A DNA stretch of 64,000 bases from Fimbriiglobus ruber. Its GTDB lineage: Bacteria; Planctomycetota; Planctomycetia; Gemmatales; Gemmataceae. This document shows, in pieces, positions 17,300-25,297 of this stretch. Location of the stretch: positions 744,001 through 808,000 of the forward strand of contig NZ_NIDE01000014.1 in assembly GCF_002197845.1 (NCBI RefSeq). The letters are read 5' to 3'. Position 1 is the stretch's first letter. Each line of letters starts with the position of its first letter. Under the pieces are notes generated by a model. The model saw only the letters and a program-made list of their open reading frames with translations, was not told where the DNA came from and did no database searches. Made by a program: the position numbers and the translations under genes.

Positions 17300-17543
17300 A
17301 TGGACAGGCGATTTCAATCCGAGCGTTATACCACCAATTTGGTTAGGGACAGGTCAGCAGGTTACGAGGGCTATGAGTTGTTAATAGAGGCAAACGGCGT
17401 CACACAGGCTATCGCACGAATCGTGTATTGGGACGCTGCTCCAGGTTTTTTTTGTCGAAACGCTCGAAACGGGTGCTTGTGTTCCTCTGGATATTTTTCA
17501 GCAGTTTATTGCAGAAACACTGGCGAACATGAAGGCTGGTTAA
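17300..17543 (+). pseudogene. small conserved protein gene split by a T8 run (frameshift)
   Basis: From ATG 17300 the frame reads MDRRFQSERYTTNLV...YEGYELLIEANGV...ARIVYWDAAPGF and then turns to unlikely cysteine-rich sequence after the eight T at 17446-17453. In the frame that assumes seven T, it continues smoothly as FVETLETGACVPLDIFQQFI and AETLANMKAG and stops at 17541-17543. The joined ~80-residue protein is coherent and resembles small Gemmataceae proteins with YEGYELLIEENG-like sequence. The run may be a mutation, a sequencing error or a transcriptional slippage site. The preceding AAGGGA is a fair ribosome binding site. Confidence 0.7.
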
Positions 17544-17838
17544 CCGTAGCAATTGGTGGGGTTTGCGGGGGATAACTTCGGTCATTGCTGGCAACAACTC
17601 GCAAACCATGCATTCGGGCTACCCACTTCTCGCAGTGGTCGAACCTGGAATTCGGCAACTGATTCTTGCCTGATTTGCTGGCGACGGCCCCCCTCGATCA
17701 CATAGTAGCCTGCTCCCAGGCTCCCATTATTCCCACGCGGCGAGGGCATGAAACCGCCCGCGGCGACAACGCCCTCGCCCCGTCCCCGTCCGGGGCTACA
17801 ATCTCCGCAAGATTCCCACCCTCCCGGAGCCCGATACC

Positions 17839-19026
17839 GTGCCCACGAACGCGCCTCTCGACCGCAAACTCCGCATGGGCCTGATCGGCGGGGGCCAAGG
17901 TTCCTTCATCGGCCGCGTCCACGCCACCGCCGCCGTCCTCGATAACCGGGCCGCCCTCGTCGCCGGGGCGCTGTCGTCCGACCCGGCCAAGGCCAAGGCG
18001 TCCGCCCCGGACTACGACATCCCGGCCGACCGCGCGTACACCAGCTACCAGGAAATGGCCGCCGCCGAGGCCAAGCGGGCGGACAAGGTCGACTTCGTCT
18101 CGGTCGCGACGCCGAACCACACTCACTTCGAGATCGCCAAGACGTTCGCCGAAGCCGGGTTCAACGTCGTCTGTGACAAGCCGCTCACGTTCGACCTCGC
18201 CCAGGCCGAAGAACTCCTCAAGGTCGTCGAGAAGACCGGCGTGGTGTTCGCGGTCACGCACAACTACACCGGCTACCCGCTCGTCCGCCAGGCCCGGGAG
18301 ATGATCCAGGCCGGCGAACTCGGCGAGATCAACGCCATCCGGTCGAACTACATCCAGGGCTGGCTGCGGACCCGGCTCGAATCGTCCGACCAGAAGCAGG
18401 CCAAGTGGCGGACCGACCCCAAGCAGTCCGGGGCGGCCGGCTGCTTCGGCGACATCGGCACGCACGCGTACAACCTCGGCCGGTACATGACCGGGCTCCT
18501 GCCGACCGAGCTGTCGTGCAGCCTTAAGGTGTTCGAGGAAGGCCGCGCCCTCGACGACTACGGGACGGCCCTGATCCGGTACGAGAACGGCGCCCTGGGC
18601 AGCGTCACCGCGTCGCAGATCAGCCACGGGCGGGAGAACGACCTGTTCATCGAGATCGACGGGACGAAGGCTGCCCTGGAGTGGCACCAGGAGGAGCCGA
18701 ACAAGCTGATCGTCCGCAAGAACGGCGACCCGCACAAGATCTACACCCGGGCCGGCGGGCCGTACATCGGGACGCTATCGGGTTCGTCGAGCCGCCTGCC
18801 GAGCGGCCACCCGGAGGCGTTCTTCGAGGCCTTCGCGAACGTCTACACGGCCACTTACGACGCGATCGTGAAGCGGGCCGGCGGCCAGAAGGTCGAGTCG
18901 GTGAACACCGTCTACCCAAACGTGTACGACGGCGTCGAAGGGATGCTGTTCATCACCAAATGCGTGGAGAGCAGCAAAGCCAACGGCGGCTGGCTCCCGT
19001 TCCGCCACCCGAAGAGCCGGAAGTAA
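17839..19026 (+). CDS. Gfo/Idh/MocA-family oxidoreductase
   Basis: 395 residues from GTG 17839, which has GGAG a short way upstream; the first ATG is internal (after MPTNAPLDRKLR). The N-terminal Rossmann fold (GLIGGGQGSFIGRVH) binds NAD(P); VATPNHTHFEIAKTFAE and CDKPLTFDLAQAEEL correspond to the conserved EKP region; GCFGDIGTHAYNLGRYM carries the catalytic-region GDIGxH motif. Family members oxidise or epimerise sugars and inositols. No sugar-specific neighbour is present, so the substrate is open. Confidence 0.9.
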   Translation: MPTNAPLDRKLRMGLIGGGQGSFIGRVHATAAVLDNRAALVAGALSSDPAKAKASAPDYDIPADRAYTSYQEMAAAEAKRADKVDFVSVATPNHTHFEIAKTFAEAGFNVVCDKPLTFDLAQAEELLKVVEKTGVVFAVTHNYTGYPLVRQAREMIQAGELGEINAIRSNYIQGWLRTRLESSDQKQAKWRTDPKQSGAAGCFGDIGTHAYNLGRYMTGLLPTELSCSLKVFEEGRALDDYGTALIRYENGALGSVTASQISHGRENDLFIEIDGTKAALEWHQEEPNKLIVRKNGDPHKIYTRAGGPYIGTLSGSSSRLPSGHPEAFFEAFANVYTATYDAIVKRAGGQKVESVNTVYPNVYDGVEGMLFITKCVESSKANGGWLPFRHPKSRK

Positions 19027-19107
19027 ATCGATTGACGAACCGGCACCGGACTCGGGCGGGGGGGGCCCGCGTCCGGTGCCGATGGTCCGAACACCCAGGT
19101 GATCTGG

Positions 19108-19944
19108 ATGCGACTGCTGACGCGCCTCGAACAGACGTTTGGCCGGTTCGCCGTGCCGCACCTCACGCTCGCGTTGGTCATTTCCCAGGTCGTCGTGTAC
19201 GTGGTCACGACCGGGATGAACGCCCGGCCGGAGGTGCGGAACGGGGCGGTCGAACCGGTCGAAGCCAGGCTCTACCTGATCCCGGACAAGGTGCTGGAAG
19301 GCGAGGTCTGGCGGTTCGCGACGTTCCTGATCCTGCCGCCGACCATGAACATCGTTTTCAACTGCATTTTCTGGTATCTATTCTGGCTCATGGGTTCCAC
19401 GCTCGAAATCTATTGGGGCCATTTCCGGTACAACCTGTACCTGTTGGTCGGCTACCTCGCGACCGCCGGGGCCGCGTTCTTTACGCCCGAACATGCGGCG
19501 ACAAACGTGTTCCTGGAGTCGACCGTACTTCTGGCGTTCGCGTGGCTCAACCCGGAGTTCCGCGTTTACGTCTATTTCATCTTTCCGATACCCATCAAGT
19601 GGTCGGCGCGGCTGGTGTGGGCCGGGGTGATCCTCGCGGTACTGGTCGGAGACTGGTCGATGAAGGCGACGGCCCTGGCCTCGGTCGTGAATTTCTTCGT
19701 CTTCTTCGGCCCCGAACTTTGGGAGGCCGTGCGCTACGGCCGGCGGCGCATGGCGGCCCAGGCCGCCCGGTTTGCTGACGAGGGCCGGCGGCCCGCGTAC
19801 TACCACAAATGCATGGTGTGTGGGATCACGGACCAGATCAACCGGAAGATGGACTTCCGCTATTGCAGCAAGTGCGCGGGCGAGTGCTGCTACTGCGCCG
19901 ACCACCTCAAGAACCACGAACACAAAACCAACCCGGCGGCCTGA
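19108..19944 (+). CDS. rhomboid-like membrane protein with C-terminal zinc-binding segment
   Basis: 278 residues from ATG 19108 (AGGTG 8 nt before; GTG 19099 possible). About six membrane helices; NIVFNCIFWYLFWLMGSTLE and the following YWGHFRYNLYLLVGYLATA match the early helices of rhomboid/Der1-like proteins. The rhomboid GxSG serine motif and matching histidine are not seen (the region reads NVFLESTVLLAFAW), so it is probably a pseudoprotease. The C-terminal 50 residues hold many Cys/His (CMVCGI, YCSKCAGECCYCADHLKNH), a probable zinc-binding hook. Role unknown. Confidence 0.72.
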   Translation: MRLLTRLEQTFGRFAVPHLTLALVISQVVVYVVTTGMNARPEVRNGAVEPVEARLYLIPDKVLEGEVWRFATFLILPPTMNIVFNCIFWYLFWLMGSTLEIYWGHFRYNLYLLVGYLATAGAAFFTPEHAATNVFLESTVLLAFAWLNPEFRVYVYFIFPIPIKWSARLVWAGVILAVLVGDWSMKATALASVVNFFVFFGPELWEAVRYGRRRMAAQAARFADEGRRPAYYHKCMVCGITDQINRKMDFRYCSKCAGECCYCADHLKNHEHKTNPAA

Positions 19945-20064
19945 TCAATTCGCCAACATCTCGGTCGTGATCGCGTATCTCTTTGCGGAGGAATTAATCT
20001 CCCGCGTCCGGCGCGAGGCGCTCGCGGGGTAGCCATGCGGGCCGCCGGCCCGAGGAGCGCAGCC

Positions 20065-22602
20065 ATGCCACCCGCTCACCCCGACCGCCGCGACGTTCTG
20101 CTGGCCGGGGCCGCCGCGCTCGCGGCCGGTTATGCCGATCTGGCTGCGGCACCGGTCCGCTCGCCTGCTCCCGTCTCCGCTGCCGCAGACCCTCCGCTCC
20201 CGGCCGGCATGATTGCCCAGTTCGGCTCGCCCCGGTTCCGCTGCCCCAAAGATCCGACCGCGCTCAAGTTGAGCCCCCGCGGGCGGTACATCTTGGCGTT
20301 CACCGAGACCGCCCTTTACATCTTCGAGACCGCGACCGGACAATTGACGGGTGAACTGACTCTGCCGGACGACTACAAGTTCTTGCTTCAGTTCCCGGAC
20401 GAAGACACGGCCGTCATACCGATAAACCCGTGGCCGGCCGGCAACATAGCACTGCTTCGTGTCGATTTACGATCCGCGGCCGCCTTACGGATTCCCACAA
20501 AAATCAACTTGTTACCCGAGGAAGAAGCCGTCCTCAGTCCTGACGTGACCGGGTTCGTGGTTTCTTTTGGCGACCGTGTGCGATACTTCGCCCTCCCGCA
20601 TGGCCGGAAAGTCTGGGTCGCGCACGACGACATAGTCCTGGACCCGAAGCCCTGCTTCTCGCCCGACGGCCGCCTACTCGCGGTCGCGATGATCGACGCG
20701 GTCGTCGTCTACGACGTCCAGTCCGGTACGGTCGTGTACCGGTTTCCTGCCAAAAATGGTCCGGGCGAGCCGTACCTCGCGTTCACGCCCGACGGCCAAA
20801 AATTGGCATACGACCGTTCTGAAATGGTGGTCTGGACTCTGGCGACCGGCAACCGGCGAGTGATCGAGAACACGATATTTCCATCCTCACTGTTCGTCGG
20901 GGCGACCGAATACGTGTGCTGGACAAGAACGGACCAGAAGTGCGGCTTTGAGGCAACCAGTTGGGACCGCCCCGAACGCGTCCGGAGGTTCGAGGTTCCG
21001 GCTTTTTACGACAGTCGTCACGACGCCGACCGCCAATCCGAGCGGGTGGTGGCGGCGAATGCCCAGATAGCGGTTACGAACCTGGATGGTGGCGGACTCG
21101 TGGTATGGGACACACCGACCGGAAAAATCCTGCCGCAATCAGTCGACCCGCCCTGCGCGTTGATGTCGCCGTGTTTCGGTCCGACCGGCCGTATTCTGGC
21201 CCGACCCTGGTCCCCAACCCCACCCGCCGGGTGGTGGAGCTGGGACGTGTCGACCGGCGCGGTCCGGCGATTTGGACCGTGGGAGCAGGCCTGGTTGTCA
21301 CCCGACGAGCGTTACGTGGCACGGGCGGAAAAACGGTGCGCCGAAACTCTCCTGGAAATCGAGCTGACCGGCACCACGGACGGGCACCGGATCTGTGGAC
21401 TACTTATTCCGGGCGGGGAATCGAGCCCGCCGTGGTTCAGCGGGGACGGCACCCTCCTCGCGGCAACCGACAACGTCTCCCACCTCTACACGAGGCGACT
21501 GCCCGGCGGCCGGCAGCAGGTTATCACACTCGGCAAAGGTCGTAACCGTGTGACAGAACTCGTGGACTTTTCCCACACGGGGCGGACCGCCGTCCTCACC
21601 AGCCGGGACTCGGATGTTCCGGGCACTGATCAGGAAATTTGCGTGGTTGACGTTGCCGCCGGCGAAGTCCTCCATCGGTTCCAATTCGGCGACACGCTGG
21701 CCGTTGGTTCGATCTCGCGGGACGGGACTCGCTTTCTGATCTGGAAAGCCGATAAATCGTCCACGGGCCAATACGACTCTGTCATCAGGATCGTGGTTTA
21801 CGATACGGCGACCGGAACAATACTTTCCGAGTCGTTGGATTATTTTGTGACGTTTCCTGATAGTCATTTCCCCGCCCGATTTTCGCCGGACAACCGGGCC
21901 GTCGTTGTCCCCGTATCGACCCATGAAGTTGTCGTCCGGGAACTGGTAGATGGTGGGGGAATCCGCAAGCGGTTTCACACCCGCGGGACTGCCACCGGCG
22001 CCGCATTCGGCCCGGACGGGACGGCCTTGGCCATCACCAGCTGTGACGCCCCACTCAATTTGTGGGACTATCGCGGTCTCCGCGCCGCGCATCCCGCTCC
22101 AGAACCGGTCGCCGTCCATCGGGCGTGGGATGATCTGACGGGGTTCGACGCCGCCGGGGCGTTCGCCGCGATTCAGACGTTGGCCCGAGCCCCAGACCTG
22201 TCACTCCCACTGATCCGTAAAAAACTCCCCCCGGCGGTCCCCGTGGCGGAAACCCGGGTTCGCCAACTGGTGGGCGACCTCGGTGCGCCCGACTACCCGA
22301 CCCGGGCCCGAGCCGACGCGGCCCTGCGAGCGCTGGGCCGCCACGCGACCGCCTCCCTCAAGGCCGAGTACGACCTCGCTACTGACCCGGAGAGGCGAAG
22401 TCGGTTAGCGGCCATCCTCTCTTCTTCACCCCGACGAACGCCGTCCCAGCTTCGGGTGATCCGGGCCGTCGAGGCGGTCGAGTGGATCGGGACGCCGGAC
22501 GCCGCCCGGCTCCTCCGCGCGTGGGCGGACGGTGCCTCGGGTGCCCTGCTGACGACCGAAGCCCAGGCGGCCTTACGGCGTTTACGGCCGGTATCCGGAT
22601 GA
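20065..22602 (+). CDS. Tat-type exported WD40 protein, paralogue 1 of 3
   Basis: 845 residues from ATG 20065, behind CGAGGAG. The N terminus PDRRDVLLAGAAALAAGYAD is a twin-arginine-like signal. Most of the protein is WD40-type propeller (FSPDGRLLAVAMIDAVVVYD, FGPDGTALAITSCDAPLNLWD). The C-terminal ~170 residues form an alpha-helical HEAT-like module ending IGTPDAARLLRAWADGA, which I associate with planctomycete WD40 proteins. It heads a run of three like genes with short gaps (45 and 34 bp), probably one operon. Likely a protein-protein interaction scaffold outside the cytoplasm. Confidence 0.85.
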   Translation: MPPAHPDRRDVLLAGAAALAAGYADLAAAPVRSPAPVSAAADPPLPAGMIAQFGSPRFRCPKDPTALKLSPRGRYILAFTETALYIFETATGQLTGELTLPDDYKFLLQFPDEDTAVIPINPWPAGNIALLRVDLRSAAALRIPTKINLLPEEEAVLSPDVTGFVVSFGDRVRYFALPHGRKVWVAHDDIVLDPKPCFSPDGRLLAVAMIDAVVVYDVQSGTVVYRFPAKNGPGEPYLAFTPDGQKLAYDRSEMVVWTLATGNRRVIENTIFPSSLFVGATEYVCWTRTDQKCGFEATSWDRPERVRRFEVPAFYDSRHDADRQSERVVAANAQIAVTNLDGGGLVVWDTPTGKILPQSVDPPCALMSPCFGPTGRILARPWSPTPPAGWWSWDVSTGAVRRFGPWEQAWLSPDERYVARAEKRCAETLLEIELTGTTDGHRICGLLIPGGESSPPWFSGDGTLLAATDNVSHLYTRRLPGGRQQVITLGKGRNRVTELVDFSHTGRTAVLTSRDSDVPGTDQEICVVDVAAGEVLHRFQFGDTLAVGSISRDGTRFLIWKADKSSTGQYDSVIRIVVYDTATGTILSESLDYFVTFPDSHFPARFSPDNRAVVVPVSTHEVVVRELVDGGGIRKRFHTRGTATGAAFGPDGTALAITSCDAPLNLWDYRGLRAAHPAPEPVAVHRAWDDLTGFDAAGAFAAIQTLARAPDLSLPLIRKKLPPAVPVAETRVRQLVGDLGAPDYPTRARADAALRALGRHATASLKAEYDLATDPERRSRLAAILSSSPRRTPSQLRVIRAVEAVEWIGTPDAARLLRAWADGASGALLTTEAQAALRRLRPVSG

Positions 22603-22647
22603 CTTTGAGCTGAGGTAAGCCCACAGGACTTCGGCCAGGATGAAGCC

Positions 22648-25263
22648 ATGCCGACCGTACACCCCGACCGCCGCGACTTCCTCCTGACCGGGGCCGCCGC
22701 GCTCGCGGCCGGCAACGCCGACCTGACCGCGGCACCGGTCCGCCCGCGGGTTCCCGCTCCCGTCGTGCCCGACCCTCCACTCCCAGTTGGCGTGATCGCC
22801 CGATTCGGGTCGTCCCGGTTCCGCTGCCCCGAAGATCCGACCGACCTCAAGCTGAGCCCCCGAGGCCAGTTCGTCCTGGCGTTCACCGAGACCACGCTCT
22901 ACATCTTTGAGACCGCTACCGGCCGACTGACGGGTGAACTGGCTCGTCCGCCTGCCTTCCCGTTGTCCCCCCGGCGTAGTGTTGCGGTTTGTGGGCGCGA
23001 ACTGCTTCCCCCACCCCTCCCCCGCTTATCACTCGCATTCCCGGACGAAGACTCGGCCGCCTTCCCGATGATCTCGTCCGACCGCGCCACGCTTGACGTG
23101 ATCCGCATTGATCTGCGTTCCGGAACTGCCACCCGGACACCGACCCGCGTTCCTCTGCCGCAACGGCGGTGTGCCGTCTTGAGCCCGGACGGGACCGCCG
23201 TGGCTGTCGTTCTCGGCGACAGGATTCGCTTCCACACTCTGTCGGATGGCAGCCTTCTCTGGTCCGTAGTCGGCTCAATAATCGACGACCCGATTCCCTG
23301 CTTCTCGCCCGACGGCCGACGGCTGGCGGTTGTGATGACTGATGCGATTGTCGTCTTCGACGCCTTATCTGGAAGTGTTCTGTTTCGGTGTCCGGTCGCG
23401 GCCGAAAACATCACCGAGAAAGCCCTCCTCGTCTTTACGCCCGACGGCTTGCAACTGCGGTACGGCTTCGACTCCGACGAACCGTTTATTTGGAACCTGA
23501 CGACGGGCGAGCAGCGATCGTTCGGCCGCCCGCTGTTTGTGGGAACGACCGAATTCGTGCGTTGGGCGGATTCGGGCGAGAGAAGAGGCTTGGAGGCCGT
23601 CCGGTTGGACGACGAGACCGCGGTTCGGAAATTCGAGTCGGTCTTCTCGTTCGAAACGGACCGTCAGATCGGCCGCGATTATCTCCGCAAAAGTGTAGCC
23701 AATTCGCACGTGGCGGTCGCGATCCGGGGTGGCGCGGTCGTGGTATGGGACACGAGGACCGGAAAGGTTTTGCCGCAATCGATCGAACTACCCTGCTCCC
23801 TGATGTCGCCGTGTTTCGGCCCCACCGGTCGGGTGCTGGCCCGCTCCTGGCCCGAAGAAACTATCTGGTGCAGCTGGGACTTAGCCACCGGGAAACCTCG
23901 ACGATACGGACCGTGGGATGGAGTCGGTTTGTCTCCGGACGAGCGTTACGAAGTGAGGACGGCGTGGATGGGGATGGGTGCCGATCAAGCGTTCGGCGTG
24001 GAACTAACCGATACCGCGTCCCGCGACCGCGTCTGTGGCCTGCGAATATCCGATTCGATTACCAGCCTCCGGTCCTCCGAACCACTGTTTAGTGGAGACG
24101 GCAAACTACTGGCCCAGGCGTGTGGCGCGTACCTGTGCGTGCGGCAACTTCCGGGCGGGAAGCAACAGAATTTGACGCCGGCCGGGGACGACAATTTTCT
24201 GTTTGATCATTTAATCGAAACGTCCTATACGGGCCGAATGGCTATAGTCGGACTCCCGTATTATTTCGGAAGGGGTGTAAATATTTGCATTTTTGACACC
24301 GTGGCCAGTAAGGTCTGCCTCCGAATCAAACTCGACCGCCATCATAATGGAGATTACAAAGTTTCGATATCACCAGACGGTACCCATTTTGCCTTGTTGG
24401 AAACGACCGAACCGATAGATTTCTCGGGCGCCTTCTCGATGAATCTCAAGGTTTCAAACGCCAGGACTGGCGATCCGGTTACCCTGCTGGTTTACTCGTC
24501 CGACTTGCATTACGAACGTTGGTTTCCGCCCCGCTTCTCACCGGACAATCGGGCCATCGCCGTCGCCGAGTCGCGCCGCGAGATCGCAATATGGGAGGTG
24601 GCGAGCGGCGCGGTTCGCAAGCGGTTCCGCACCCGCGGGATCGTCACTGGGGCCGAGTTCAGCCCGGACGGGACGGCCCTGGCCATCTGTAGTTACGACG
24701 CCCCTCTCGACCTCTGGGACTACCGCGGGCTCCGCACCGCCCGCCGCACCCCCGACCGCGCCTCGGTCCGCCGGGCGTGGGACGACTTGACCGCCGACGC
24801 CGCACGTGCGTTCGCCGCCATCCAAACCCTGGCCCGGGCTCCGGACGTGGCGCTCCCACTGCTCGGTGAACGCCTCCCGCCGGTCGCCCGTGCGATCGCG
24901 GCCCAGGTCCGCCAACTGGTGGCTGATCTCGACGCCAACGATTACCCAACGCGAACCCGTGCCGACGCCGCTTTGCGGGGCCTCGCCGACCATGCCGCGG
25001 CGCTCATCCGCGAGGAGTATGAGGTTGCCACTGCACCCGAAGTGCGGAGCCGGCTGGCCGCCATTCTGACCACCTCATCCCGGCGAACGCCATCCCAGCT
25101 TCGGGTGATCCGGGCGGTCGAAGCAATCGAGTGGATCGGGACGCCGGACGCCGCCCGGCTCCTCCGCGCGTGGGCAGACGGTGCCCCGGGTGCTCTGCTG
25201 ACGACCGAAGCACAGGCCGCGCTTCGCCGCGTAAAGGCAGCGGTTAAGATGGCTGCGAACTGA
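22648..25263 (+). CDS. Tat-type exported WD40 protein, paralogue 2 of 3
   Basis: 871 residues; ATG 22648 is confirmed by the repeated leader CGGCCAGGATG before it, also found before paralogue 3. The Tat signal is the clearest of the three (DRRDFLLTGAAALAAGNAD). Propeller repeats include FSPDGRRLAVVMTDAIVVFD and FSPDGTALAICSYDAPLDLW. The C-terminal helical module is VRQLVADLDANDYPTRTRAD ... IGTPDAARLLRAWADGA. The ends are highly conserved among the three genes while the central propeller is divergent, a sign of duplication followed by faster change in the middle. Confidence 0.85.
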   Translation: MPTVHPDRRDFLLTGAAALAAGNADLTAAPVRPRVPAPVVPDPPLPVGVIARFGSSRFRCPEDPTDLKLSPRGQFVLAFTETTLYIFETATGRLTGELARPPAFPLSPRRSVAVCGRELLPPPLPRLSLAFPDEDSAAFPMISSDRATLDVIRIDLRSGTATRTPTRVPLPQRRCAVLSPDGTAVAVVLGDRIRFHTLSDGSLLWSVVGSIIDDPIPCFSPDGRRLAVVMTDAIVVFDALSGSVLFRCPVAAENITEKALLVFTPDGLQLRYGFDSDEPFIWNLTTGEQRSFGRPLFVGTTEFVRWADSGERRGLEAVRLDDETAVRKFESVFSFETDRQIGRDYLRKSVANSHVAVAIRGGAVVVWDTRTGKVLPQSIELPCSLMSPCFGPTGRVLARSWPEETIWCSWDLATGKPRRYGPWDGVGLSPDERYEVRTAWMGMGADQAFGVELTDTASRDRVCGLRISDSITSLRSSEPLFSGDGKLLAQACGAYLCVRQLPGGKQQNLTPAGDDNFLFDHLIETSYTGRMAIVGLPYYFGRGVNICIFDTVASKVCLRIKLDRHHNGDYKVSISPDGTHFALLETTEPIDFSGAFSMNLKVSNARTGDPVTLLVYSSDLHYERWFPPRFSPDNRAIAVAESRREIAIWEVASGAVRKRFRTRGIVTGAEFSPDGTALAICSYDAPLDLWDYRGLRTARRTPDRASVRRAWDDLTADAARAFAAIQTLARAPDVALPLLGERLPPVARAIAAQVRQLVADLDANDYPTRTRADAALRGLADHAAALIREEYEVATAPEVRSRLAAILTTSSRRTPSQLRVIRAVEAIEWIGTPDAARLLRAWADGAPGALLTTEAQAALRRVKAAVKMAAN

Positions 25264-25297
25264 GAGCCGCCCACGAAACTACGGCCAGGATGCCGCC

